From Boesenbergia rotunda (taxonomy: Eukaryota > Streptophyta > Magnoliopsida > Zingiberales > Zingiberaceae): a DNA stretch of 64,000 bases. The translations under genes and the position numbers were made by a program. The notes under the pieces are model-generated. The model saw only the letters and a program-made list of their open reading frames with translations. It was not told the DNA's origin and did not search any database. Where the stretch lies: the NCBI GenBank assembly GCA_024364735.1, contig JAGFNQ010009950.1:206067-270066 (forward strand), given 5' to 3'. Of this stretch, positions 1-10,594 are shown piece by piece. Every line of letters begins with the position of its first letter. Positions within the stretch are counted from its first letter, which is position 1.

Positions 1-401
1 TCAATTAAGAATCTAAAGCTAAATAGTATTCAAGCATCCAAGAATTCATCCATTAGCTCAAACCCTAAGTTTTGACAACCAAATTTAATTTATTTTCCAA
101 AAGATTCTAAAATGCTATGGGATAACCTAGAGGGATACATTTATTCCTAGTCATGCAAGCAAAAGTGCTAAAAGGAAAGACATGGTATTTACATTGACTC
201 CTATGCATTCTACTCTACTCATGCATTTATTAGCAAGGACTCAATTTAAAGGAAAATTCTACTTCTAAAAAGCATGAAAATGAAAAATGCAATAAAAGAA
301 AATACGAGAAAGAACAATCTCCCCTTTATTTCTGGTGGACGGAGTCTATCCAGAAGTAGCCTCCATCGTGGTAGTGGAGGAACATAGGTGGCTGGGAGAA
401 T

Positions 402-1433
402 TCAGACTCCCCCACACTTAAACTTCACAAAAATTTGCTCCGGTGGCCGAAGATGATTCAGGTTCAAAATCCATTGAAGGAATGGAGTTCTTCGAATTAA
501 AGTAAAATCATCTCCTCCTTCTTTATGCCTTTTAGAAGTCCTTCCAGGAGGTTGAAGTCTGTTCAGTTGGAGCATCCACTCCTGAAGTCTTCTGGACCCT
601 GCAAAACAATGTAATACCTCTCTCAAGCGTGCAGGGTCAAAAAGAAATAAAATAATATCAGTCTCTGCATTAAATGAATCCAAAACTGCATCATGTCCAA
701 TTAAATCAAATTCTGGTGCCTCAATAAATTTTTCACAATTATTTTCTACAAAAAATGCATCCTGAAATTTATCACAAATAATAAAATCAATTCTTGGCAC
801 TTCAATAGAAATATCACAATTATTTTCTACCAAGGATGTATCAAGCAATGTGTCACAGCCAATAAAATCAATCTCAGGTGCCTCAATGACTTTTTTAAAA
901 TTATTTTCAGCATAAGATATATCAAGAGACTCATCACAATAATCAACATCAAGTCTAGGCACTTCTAAAAATTTTTCACACTCAGCATTTTCATGATATG
1001 TATCACCACATGCTTCAAATTCAACAACTTTAACACTAGGTACCTCTAGGGATTTTTCACAATTATTTTCAACAAGAGATGCATCCCTAAGTATATCACA
1101 AACAATAAAATCAGTTTGAGGTACCTCTATGCAATTTTCTAAAAAATTAGGAGGAGAATTTACCTGATAGTGCTGAAAAATACCTGGAGGATCTACAAAA
1201 GTAGATGTATCCGTGTTCTCCTCTTCATCATGTTCAAGCTCCTCTTCAGCCTCAAGTTCTGGTGGACACTCAAATAAAACAGGTGATCCTTGGGTTCTTG
1301 CTTCCACCAAGCAAGTCCCTACACTTTCTGGTAATTGTGGTGGTCCCTGGGGCTTAGTGCAATCCCCTACACCTGTAAATTCATCTGATTGTCCTGATCT
1401 TTGGGCTTGTATTTGATTCCATTGATCAACCAA
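402..1433 (-). CDS. Repeat-rich acidic ORF of element F (343 codons)
   Basis: This is an uninterrupted frame with no domain I recognise. Near its start it has the motif VGDCTKPQGPP, related to VGDC(I/T)EPQGSP in the protease-RT linker of element A, so it descends from the Athila polyprotein. Residues ~90-250 are about six diverged copies of a unit of ~27 residues (E-V/A-P-x-x-D-F-I-x-C-D, then a spacer ending in ENN and C or F); on DNA they fill about 660-1140. The last ~70 residues are basic, and the final codons read through a polypurine motif (GTGTGGGGGAG, 407-417). The start codon is uncertain: the same frame runs further upstream into a polyglutamine stretch broken by one TAA. It may be a remnant coding segment rather than a working protein, but an open frame of this length in degraded surroundings is notable. 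Confidence 0.5.
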   Translation of the reverse strand: MVDQWNQIQAQRSGQSDEFTGVGDCTKPQGPPQLPESVGTCLVEARTQGSPVLFECPPELEAEEELEHDEEENTDTSTFVDPPGIFQHYQVNSPPNFLENCIEVPQTDFIVCDILRDASLVENNCEKSLEVPSVKVVEFEACGDTYHENAECEKFLEVPRLDVDYCDESLDISYAENNFKKVIEAPEIDFIGCDTLLDTSLVENNCDISIEVPRIDFIICDKFQDAFFVENNCEKFIEAPEFDLIGHDAVLDSFNAETDIILFLFDPARLREVLHCFAGSRRLQEWMLQLNRLQPPGRTSKRHKEGGDDFTLIRRTPFLQWILNLNHLRPPEQIFVKFKCGGV

Positions 1434-2252
1434 TTTTCCAAGGCGTTGTAGTTGTTGAAAATTTTACTGTTGTTGTTGTTGTTGTTGTTGTAGAACTTGT
1501 TGTATTTGTTGTTGCTGAGCTTGTTGTTGCTGCATCATCTGTTGAAACATATCCTCAACCCTCTGTTGTTGTTCCTCACTCCAATCTGGATCATCAAAGC
1601 CTCCTTGGTTAGTGTGGAACCCCTGTTGGTCTTGAAATGGAACATAAGGCTGCTGAAGTCCAGGAGTAGACTGTGCATTCTGAAATGGAGACTGTGGGGG
1701 CTGATCAAATGGGTGAACAGGCTGATTAAACTACTAGAAATTTGGTTCACAACTTGGTGGAGATGGCTGAAAATTGTAGCCCTGAAAATCTTGGATCTGA
1801 GGTTGAAATTGTGGTGGTGAACACTGAAATTGAGTGGGCTGAAAATTCTGGTTTTAAAACTGAAAATTTTGCTCGTATGGCTGTGAATATTGAAGAGGTT
1901 GTTGAAAATTCTGTATAGGTTGAAATTCTTGCTGCCATGGCTGAGGTGGAAGCTGAAATTGATTATTTTGGGGCTGAAAACTTTCAAAAGGCTGCTGGAA
2001 ATTTTGTGGTTGCTGAAATTGTTGTAATGGTGGCTGAAAAAACTGATTGGGTTGCTGAAAATTCGAATGTGATTGCTGAAATGGTTGCTCAAAACCCTGG
2101 AATTGTGGCTGCCCAATCTGAATTTGTGGTTGGAAATTTGGTTGATTTTGCTGAAAATTTTGGAAAGGCTGAAAAAACTGATTTGTTGACTGATTGAATG
2201 GTTGGTTCTGCTGAAACTGTGGACACGGCTGCTGGTAAGTGGATGAAAACAT
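1434..2252 (-). pseudogene. Gln/Asn-rich gag-spacer remnant of element F
   Basis: A 132-codon frame (1854-2252) starts about 140 nt after the primer-binding site and consists almost only of Q, N, F and P in short repeats. After a stop the same low-complexity composition continues to ~1440 and ends in a CAA/CAG run encoding polyglutamine (~1462-1495). Element A has a comparable Q-rich stretch between gag and protease (19200-20060), so this is probably the Athila gag C-terminal spacer. The N-terminal gag domain found in A at 40461-41003 is absent. A prion-like composition is visible; any function is unknown. Confidence 0.5.
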
Positions 2253-2390
2253 TTTAAACCTGCAGCCCTGTCACAAAACAAACAAGAAAAATGGCAGTAC
2301 CCATATACAAAAGATAAAGCAAAATAAAATAGAACCCAATGATATGTCTAAAAGCATACAAGCAAAAATCAAACAAATCAACTAGTTGCT

Positions 2391-2408
2391 TCCCCGGCAA
2401 CGGCGCCA
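2391..2408 (-). promoter_or_regulatory. Primer-binding site of F (tRNA-Asp type)
   Basis: The minus strand reads TGGCGCCGTTGCCGGGGA a few bases after the LTR end. This matches the tRNA-Asp-type primer-binding site known from Athila elements, and element A has the same site with one change at 41113-41130. Confidence 0.75.
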
Positions 2409-2414
2409 AAAATT

Positions 2415-4718
2415 TGACAGACCCAAAATATACTATCACGAATGTGGGCCCATCAGATTTAGATATTTATAAATGAAATGCTGGAAACCCTTTTTGCAAG
2501 CAAGAATATAAAAACGTAGTAAAGGGGCCACAGGTCGTATTTTTCTCGGAGCTAGTTGTTGTGTTTGATTCGTGCTTGTATTTATGTGTCATTTGTGAAT
2601 TTTGGGTTTCAAATCAAAATTGGGTTTTGGGTTGCAATTGGAAATAAAAACTCAATGAAAAGGATAGGAACGCAGCTATGGAACTTAACAAGTGATAGCA
2701 AGTTATCATTCAACCAAAAGGACCACTTAATCCATTAAAGCACTTAATCAATTTGGAAGCTGATTCTAATTTCAAGTGTAAAACAAATGCTAAACAATGA
2801 AGCGACAACTCAAACTTAAAACAGACTAATGCAAGCAATCTAGAACCGGACTAATACAAAAGGCGTGCCAAGATTTCTCTTGATACCAAGTGCACACAAT
2901 TTAACAACCTTGATACAAAGTAATATTTTGATGTGCCAAAAGAAACTGATACTAGTGCAAAAATATAACTGATCGATTCAGAATAAAGCTAATCAATTCA
3001 TTTGACACAAGTTCTTAATGAAGTGCCATGCATGAACACAAGGAGAGTTCAGATTTGAAGGCAACAATCCAGAAATGGATTTAGACTGCAGAAACTGGAT
3101 GGCAAGAATTCAAAACGACATGAATTCAACAATTCGAATGCAAGAATTCAGACTGCAAGCAAAAATTCAGAAACTAAATGGGCAGAACTTCAGCAGTAGG
3201 TGCAGAAATTTAGCACTCTCTAAGATGAAAACATGGAATGAATTGCAGGAAATCGAAACTAAGCTATGAGTTAACTAAGCAAGCATATATCTGACTCGAA
3301 TGCAGGAATTAACACAACTAAAATGAAGAAACAATTTGGCCAACAAACAGCCCTGATACAAGCTCAGAAATCAGCTGAAATTGCAGTAATAAAAATGGCA
3401 CGCGATTTGCATTTGGCACGCAAGAAATTGACAAAGAAATAAGCTGAAATAACATTCAATTTATCACTAACAAACTTCCTAAACTATTTGACTTGAAGAA
3501 TTGAAGCTAACTTACAGCTAAAACAACTTAAGAACGTAAATTGCAGTAACTGAAAAGAAGAAATACAGAACAGAATTCGTGCAGATATTGAACTACAGCT
3601 AAACAATGAAAATTAGCTAGCTAAACTACTCCTCAACCCTTCTCCAACTCAAGAGCTCCTTGGTCGTCAATTAAAAGTGAACTTCGGACCCGCAAGCTCA
3701 ACAAATCAGTGAGGAACAATCTCTAATACCGAATTAGATCAAATCCTGCTCAAGCTGAAATTTGCTTCCGAATTCTTCAAACTCACTGTGGTGGCTTGCG
3801 ATTTGGATTAGGGAATGACCGAAACCTTCTAGGGAACCCCTCTAGTCAGCTCGGATGCAGTGGAAATGGAGAACAGCTGAGATCGCTGAATTCGGGTAGT
3901 GAAACTGCTGAAACCTCACGCAGCTTCACTATTGAGCACAAATCCAATCTGAAACCTCACTGAGACTCTCTTCACTGACCTAGCCCTTGCTCTGATGATG
4001 GATTGAGTGATCACGCCTTCGATTAGATGAAAAATGGAAGAAAACGATGAAGAACTGAAGAACCTACTGTTGCGGCGAAGACGCGATGAAGGGGAAGAAG
4101 CTGCGCGTTTCTAATTAAATACGAACCAATGGACGGTCCAGATTGATCCACTTCAATCCAACGACTGATCTTGGTCTGATTTGAGCCAAACTTTGATGAT
4201 GATGATCTGGGGTCAGGATCTGCCTTGTGGTAGCTCGGATCCTCCAGATATGCAACGGATGGTCCAGATCAACCTAATCTTTGAATGGATGATCAAGAGC
4301 CCTCCAAGCTTGATCCAACGGTTGATTGAGCTCTGACTGGGATGAAACCTTCAGATCTTGATCAGGGTGCTTGATCAACCCTAGCCCTAGCTCGGATTGC
4401 TTCAGATGATCCCGGATGGCTCAGATCTAGCCGCTTTTGAATCGGACGGCCCGGATTAATCGTAAGCTTGATAATTCGATCCGGTTCACTTCCGACTCAA
4501 GTTTGACCCAATATGCCCTAGGTCCATGAACCTTTTATGCCTACAAAAATAATTCAAGAATTTAGTGGCCAAATAATCCAAAAAATGTGCAAATTTACAA
4601 TTAAGTCCAAAATAAGAGTAAGTTCTAAAACCTAGGGCAATTTCACAATTAAGCAATAAAAACATAGGTCAAACATGGATTTTAGCAGCTCAAATAATCA
4701 ATAATATAGTATTTATCA
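2415..4718 (-). repeat. 5' LTR of element F
   Basis: The LTR starts TGACAG and ends TTATCA on the plus strand (TG...CA), directly beside the primer-binding site. Its right third resembles the LTRs of A (repeats of the type GATGGCTCAGATC and GATCCGGAT, and a similar end). No gene is seen inside. A stretch at ~3100-3160 repeats GAATTC several times. The mate LTR is outside the window. Confidence 0.75.
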
Positions 4719-4731
4719 GGCACCCGTCGAT

Positions 4732-5934
4732 GAAAGAGGAGAACCGACACCGATGAGATCCTGGTCGAAGGAGGTAATGAAGAGGGTGCAGTCCAATGCC
4801 AAGGCCACCACCACACTGCAGTGCAGGCTCTCAAAGGAGCAACTGAACAAGGTGGGGTCGTTTAAGAGCGCCAAGTAACTATGTGACAAATTGGTGGAAT
4901 TGAACGAAGGGTCAAACGAGTCCAGAAGAGCAAAGAAGGACTTGCTCGTGGCCCAACTCTAATCCTTATCCATGAAGAGCAACGAGACTGTCAACCAGCT
5001 ACATGGAAGGGTGAAGGAAGTAATCAATGAACTCTACGTGATTGGAGAAAAGATCGAGAACCGGGATATCATCAGGTATATTCTACAAGCCTTCCTGAGA
5101 ACCACATTATGGGCATCCATGGTTGATGCTTACAAGGTATCAAGGGATTTGTCCATAGTTAAATTAGATGACTTAGTTTGTGAATTTGAACTACACGAGC
5201 AAGCTAACGTCTCAGCCAAAGAGAAGGGTATTGCCTTTATTTCAGAAAAGGAGAAGAAGAAGAGGAAGGAGAAGAAGAAGGTGGTCTACTCCTCCTCATC
5301 AGATTTAGAGGAATCCACGCCTCCATGGATAACGACCAAGAGGCATTCATGGTAAGAAAGATACGTAAAGTTTTCAAAATTTCTCTAACAAATCATATGC
5401 TAGGAAAGGGTTCAAAGGCAAGGGTAAGGCTAAGGGCATTATATAAAAAAAGAAGGTGCTCCAAGCTACGTGGGATGAGTCATCTTTAGAGGACGAAGAA
5501 CAAGTACCCCACTCCAACCTCCTTGCGCTGACGGCATCAGAAGAACTCGACACTAAGTCCGAAGTAGAGCTGGAAGAAAGCCACATAACTGGAACACTTT
5601 TAATGTCAGAAGACGGTCAAATCATTGAAAGGGATTTTTCTAAATCTAATTTGTACGACTTAAATTCTTATCTATCATGTAAGTTGGCCAAAGCCAACGT
5701 CCTGGTTGAGTCCCTCTAAAAGGAGGGAAAAGCCCTTGAAGAGGCTAACTCAACCTTGACTGAGATTGTTCAGGAAGGAACCTCAACTTAAATCCAACAA
5801 CTTGAGAATGATAATTCCTCCTTTAAAACTCAAGTCAAGGAACTTAGAGTTGTCCTAGAGCGATTTACCTCGGGTTCTAAGAATTTTGATATGATTCTTG
5901 GAAAACAGAAAGTCGTTCTCAACTGATCCAGACT
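4732..5934 (+). pseudogene. S: SIRE-like copia gag remnant
   Basis: Translation gives a broken UBN2-type copia gag protein. The best part (4972-5355, 127 codons) reads MKSNETVNQLHGRV and later RTTLWASMVDAYKVS, a pattern known from SIRE/Maximus-type gag. The same frame is open upstream to ~4732 apart from a few stop codons. A lysine- and serine-rich stretch follows, then a further piece (5456-5719) with WDESSLEDEE and a coiled-coil-like tail to ~5925. No zinc knuckle and no protease, RT or integrase is present. Its 5' part is cut off by element F at 4718. Confidence 0.65.
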
Positions 5935-7010
5935 TGACTACAGAATCAACTCACGGTATAGATCATACTATTTTATGTTGAACCATACAAGCACCCGAGT
6001 CTAAGCATGGGTCTCTAAGCTATGCTTGACTAATCAACCAGAACCAAATCACTATTAGATTCCTAAGGACAATATTCATATCCTAGATAGTCCATATCGA
6101 GACTTTATTTAGGGGGAGCCAAGAAAGACCATCTTTATACTTGAATGATTTTCTTTGCATGCCTTTTTAATTGATTGAATGATTGTTTATTTACTTTTCT
6201 ACAAAATTGCCATGATTAGGAATAGAAATGGTTAGTTAAGGACCTGACTTGATTGAAACTTACATAACCTGGAATTAGGGTGGGATGAGCTTATAGTACG
6301 TCAGGAAAGCCTGTCTAAGGAGTCAGGTAGGGTAAGGCATACCCTATTTGATCATTTTAGCTCGGTAGAACTAGCCGTGCTACCTCACCACATCCTTGAC
6401 TAGTTATACCAAGGTTTCTCAAAGAGTAACTTGAAAATGAATTTTTTTTAAAAGGTTTTGTCTAGGAAAGGGTCATTGCTCCGATAACCAAGAAGGTCAC
6501 TGTGCCTCGCCAAGACCTGAAAGCTGATTATTGAAATTTATTTTGAATTTGTTACTTGTTAAACTTGAATCTAACTCAAGGCTCAATCAAAGCAAAGCAA
6601 AGCGACACATTTATCTTAGTAGAGTGTGAGATGACAATTGTGATGTCCCGCTATCGAACTTTGGGTGAGTCTTAACTAAGTCACCTTAATTGAATTGAGA
6701 AACTTAGAGACATATATCAAAAGTTGAGTAAATTGGATAAGAGAACAATTATACTAAGTCTTGGGCAATTAGCTAAAGCAAACTCAAGATGATGTGTAAT
6801 ATGGATCTTGGCCCTTTGTTTCCAAGAGTTGCATAAGATGTAATTTGCTAAATATTGCCTACCTAATTATACCAAGTCTTGGGCGATTAGTCAAAGCTAA
6901 CTCAAGATGAGGTATAATATGAATCTTGTCCCACATGAATATGGTCTCTATTTGGTTTGGAGTTAGTAGTGTGGACAAATTGAGTTTGGCTACATCCATG
7001 ATTAGCCTCT
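5935..7010 (+). other. Noncoding part of S, shared with N1 and N2
   Basis: There is no open gene. About 6220-6580 resembles 53480-53830 in N1 and the reverse complement of 46490-46860 in N2, for example around CTCGCCAAGACCTG and the block beginning ATAGTACGT. S and the N family therefore share this region. Positions ~6740-6930 hold a diverged tandem duplication of ~130 bp around TCTTGGGC(A/G)ATTAG. The right border with J is not sharp. Confidence 0.5.
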
Positions 7011-7130
7011 ACCAATGCTCTACGATTTAGTGGGAGTATCATTTAATTAAAGACCTAATTAAATGATCTAGATATGATACTTATTTCCGTATGTTTACTG
7101 TTGTAGATATTCATATCATCTAAGACGTCA

Positions 7131-7916
7131 AATATTCTCTCTCTGTGATCCGTCCTTGAGAAGGACAAACTCAACGAAACTAATTTCTTGAATTGGTACA
7201 AAAACTTGAGGATCATCCTCAAACAAGAACGAAAATTGTACGTCCTAGAGCAACCTTTTCTAAAAGCACTCATCACTACCGCTAATCGCACCGAAAAAGA
7301 TGCTTACAAGAAGCATCAAGATGATGCACTCGATGTATCATGCCTCATGCTTGCCACTATGAACTCTGAGCTTCAGAAGCAACATGAGAACATGGATGCA
7401 CATGATATGGTTGAACACCTAAAACAACTATATCAAGGGCAAGCTAGGCATGAGCGGTTTAACATGTCTAAGGCCCTATTTACATGCAAGATGCAAGATG
7501 GAACTCTTGTAGGAACTCATGTACTCAAGATGATTGGGTATGTCGAGAACTTTGAAAGATTAGGATTTCCACTAGGTCAAGAATTGGTCACGAACCTTAT
7601 CATGCAATCGTTGCCAGAAGGGTACAATCAATTTGTCATGAACTATAACATAAATGAAATTGACAAGCATTTGCCTGAGATACTCAGCATGTTGAGAACT
7701 ACTGAACCCAATCTAAGAAAACCAAGACCAGTAATGTTGATGGTACAGAAGGACAAAGGCAAATGGAAGCCTAAGGGCAAGGTTAAGATCCAAGCCAAAG
7801 GCAATACCAACTCTACTACACTGAAGGTCAAAGGTGGGGTGCCTAAGGAAGGACCTGCCTTCCACTATGGTGAGATCGGACATTGGAAGAGAAACTGCAA
7901 ACTCTACCTAGAGTAA
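7131..7916 (+). pseudogene. Copia gag with damaged zinc knuckle (J)
   Basis: The longest frame (7188-7916, 242 codons) is a copia gag protein: an N-terminal LNWYKNLRIILKQER segment, a central UBN2-like region with SCLMLATMNSELQKQHENM, a basic linker and a C-terminal nucleocapsid motif. The same frame extends upstream to ~7155 but meets a TGA. The C-terminal motif reads AFHYGEIGHWKRNC where a working CCHC knuckle has cysteine at the first and fourth positions; here they are alanine and tyrosine, so the knuckle cannot bind zinc normally. It encodes a capsid-like protein in principle and is probably inactive. Confidence 0.7.
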
Positions 7917-8346
7917 GTAAACAAGAAAAGAAGTGAGACTTCTGTCTTAGGTATCTTTGTTATAGAAGTTAATTTATCTATTTCTTCTTTTTGGGTATTA
8001 GATATCGGTTACGCATCTCATATTTATACTAATGTGTAGGGACTTCGAAGAGCTAGATCATTGACAAAGGACAAAGTGGACCTACGAGTAGGCAATGGTG
8101 CAAGAGTTGCTCCTATAGCTGTAGGAACATATTCCTTGTCTTTGCCCACTAAGCATATCTTAGAACTAGAGGAGTACTTTTATGTACCTGCACTAACTAA
8201 GAACATAATTTTTGTATCTTATTTGGACAAGAAAGACTTTTCATTTATCATAAAAGATAAATATTATTCTATAATGTTAAATGACATGTTCTATTGTAGT
8301 GCACCATTTATGAATGAACTCTATGTTCTACACTTAGAGAACCCAA
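7917..8346 (+). pseudogene. Copia protease / pre-integrase remnant (J)
   Basis: Between 7980 and 8346 the translation resembles the start of a copia pol protein: a degraded protease (GYASHIYTNV, where an active enzyme has its aspartate motif nearby) followed by the RVGNGARVAPIAVGTYSLSLP block and a pre-integrase segment. A stop codon (TAG, 8038-8040) separates the two. The open frame 8061-8399 runs into the LTR of N1 after 8346, so its last ~17 codons are not copia protein but LTR sequence. Confidence 0.6.
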
Positions 8347-8878
8347 TGTTGGTGGAAGATGCATCAGTGATATCCTCCTCTAAGTATTTTAATGTTTGAC
8401 AATATGCTTAAGTCAGTGATACATTGAACAAGGGAATGGTAGTCAAGAAAACTGGACCAAAATGAACCAAAGTCCTAGTTAACCTAGGCACTAAGTCCTG
8501 GTTCGTGAAATTGGGCACTAAGTCCTGGCCGAGGGTCGAGCACCTAAGACCTGACCGAGGGTTGGGCACTAAGTCCTAGTTCGTGGAATTGGGCACTATG
8601 TCCTGACCGAGGGCTAGGCACCTAAGACCTGACCAAGGGTTGGGCACTAAGTCCTAGTTCGTGGAATTGGGCACTAAGATCTGGTGAGTAAAGCTGGGCA
8701 AAAGTCCTAATCAGTGAAGTTAGGCACTAAGTCCTGGACCTAGGGTTTGGGCACGATGTCTTGGTCTGAGGGATTGAGCAACTTAGCTAAGCGATGACTA
8801 AGGACAGAGACGGGTCGAGGGTCGGATGTCTCGAGATTCGAGAGTCTCGAAGGCTAAGCAAAAGTCCAACCGAATGGA
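8347..8878 (+). repeat. N1 5' LTR, segment 1 of 3
   Basis: The sequence begins TGTTGGTGG and matches the reverse complement of the right LTR of N2 (up to 50780). It contains a run of ~28-bp units (8480-8760) built around GGGCACTAAGTCCTGG and GAGGGTTGGGCA, the same repeats found inverted in both N2 LTRs. The LTR is cut at 8878 by element A and resumes at 42861. Confidence 0.75.
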
Positions 8879-10594
8879 TGATTGTGCCCAATACTAGTGT
8901 CACGATGAGCACTCAAATTTAGATATTTATAAACTGAAAACCCTTGCTAACAAGATTAAATGTAGAATAGGAGCCTCAGGTCGTATTTTTCCAGGACTGT
9001 TTAGGATTTTTGATTCAAGCTTGGATTTGTCGTTTGATGTTGTTTTTGGGTTTTCAAATAAGATTGGGGTTTTGTGTTGCAAATAGAAACGCAAGAGCAG
9101 GAATAAAATGAACTAGCTAAGCATATCTGCCCTAAGGAGTTTCAAGAACTACACTTAACCAATTTGAACGCTAATCAAGAACCTAGCTTAACACTAATTG
9201 AGAATTAAGCAATTCAATTGGATATTATGAAACTAAAAACTCAAGTACTGATAAAATAGCAAAAGAACTTGAAATATTAAGCTAAATTGCAGAAGTTAAA
9301 GTTGAAACAAATTTTGCTACGGAAACAGAATTTTAAAGAAGCAATGCTCTGCCTGATCGGTCGGCAATCCGATCAGATGCAATCCTGATCGGTCAAAGTG
9401 ACCGATCAGGTGATGTCTGGATCGGTCAACAGTCCGATCAGTATCTGAAAGTTTGCAGATACAGAATCAACGATCGCAGAAAACTAATGCTAAAACTGAA
9501 ACTAAACAACAGATTCACTTCTCAACTCAAGAACCATCTTGCTGTCACTCAAGATTCAACCAGAAACCCTCTAGCTCATAGATCACCTGAATCTAATTGC
9601 CCGCGATCAATTTGCGTTAGTTCTCCGGCGTAGCTGAAATCCATCCGAGCTCCTCTTGTTGGTGAATCGGGATTGTGCTTGTGGATCGGAGACTCTTGTA
9701 GGTCTTCAGAAAACCCTTCTGAATGCCTCGACAGCTCCGCGAGATGAAAATGGATAGATGGAAGTCGATTAGATGAATACGGCGCTTTGGAGAAACCCTC
9801 CCCGCAATGCCTTACAGCAACGGAAACCAATCACAATCTACTCGGGAAATCTCTTTCAGTGCTCCGAGATCTTGAATCTAAACTTCCTCTATTGTGGCTG
9901 CACGATCTGACGAAGAAACGGAGAAGAAATCGCAAGAACAGTGGCGAAGACGCGACGACGAGCCCAGGGGAGGGAATTTCTGTTTTAACTAATTGCTTTT
10001 GAATTTGGACGGCAGTGATTTCCCCGATCTCATCCAACGGTTAGATCAAGTCAGATCTGAACCAAATCTTACAGATCTTGATCAAGGGCTCTGATCTACT
10101 GCTCCTTAGCTCAGATCAATCAGATCTGTGGTGGATGGCTCAGATCCTCCCTTCTCTTGAATGGACGACCTAGATCCTCTAGTGCTTGATCCAATGGCTG
10201 AATTAACTCTGATCTAGCCCAAACTTTCAGATCTTGATCCATGAACTTGATTAAGTCTATCTTGAGCTTGGATCGATCAGAAGTTGGCGGATGGCTTAGA
10301 TCTAACCGTTCTCTTGAATGGACGTCTCATGTTAATCCGATGCTTGATCCCTTTGATCCGGATCCAATTCAGACTCAAGTTTGAGCCAATCTGATTCAGG
10401 TCCATGATCATTTGAAACCTACAAAATGCTATTCAATTTTAGTTCCAAAACATCTTAAATATAGAAAGAATTGAATCTTAAGCTAAAATAGAGACAATCC
10501 ATGAAACCTAATATAAATGCAAACTTAAGCATATGAAAGTGGATTAAAACATGGATTTGAGGGCCTAATTTAATCAACAAAATGAAAGTTATCA
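8879..10594 (-). repeat. 3' LTR of element A
   Basis: This copy is nearly identical to 41137-42860 over its full length. On the plus strand it runs from TGATTGTGCCC to GTTATCA. Near its left end (9353-9441) it has a cluster of palindromic CTGATCGG/CCGATCAG motifs. Conserved reading frames inside it (for example 9576-9830) are shared with the other LTR only because the LTRs are copies. Confidence 0.88.
9353..9441. repeat. Cluster of GATCGG palindromic motifs in A LTR
   Basis: Six short motifs lie in 89 bp, as three facing pairs: CTGATCGG with CCGATCAG, CTGATCGGTC with GACCGATCAG, and GGATCGGTC with CCGATCAG. Each pair could fold into a hairpin. The same cluster is in the other LTR at ~41611-41700. 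Confidence 0.7.

Larger units (their letters stand above)
1..4718 (-). mobile_element. F: Athila-like LTR element without pol, right part
   Basis: This is the 5' LTR (2415-4718), primer-binding site, internal coding region and the start of the 3' untranslated region of a minus-strand Ty3/gypsy element; its 3' LTR lies beyond the left edge. Positions 1-335 resemble 12480-12805 in element A, which is the stretch just after A's integrase stop codon. Between that stretch and the primer-binding site A has gag, protease, RT and integrase (about 9 kb without insertions), whereas F has only about 2 kb, made of a Gln/Asn-rich segment and a repeat-rich acidic ORF. I infer a non-autonomous deletion derivative. 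It interrupts copia fragment S on the right; the possible target duplication (GGCAC at 4719-4723) cannot be checked because the left copy is outside the window. Confidence 0.75.
7020..8346 (+). mobile_element. J: fragment of a second copia element
   Basis: This contains a gag gene and the start of pol from a copia element different from S. It ends abruptly at 8346, where the N1 LTR begins (TGTTGG). I see no LTR of J in the window. The interval 7020-7180 is its short leader. Confidence 0.65.

Noticed and set aside
9576..9830. Minus-strand ORF conserved at 41835-42092
   Set aside because: Both lie in the two LTRs of element A, so conservation follows from LTR identity; no domain is recognisable.
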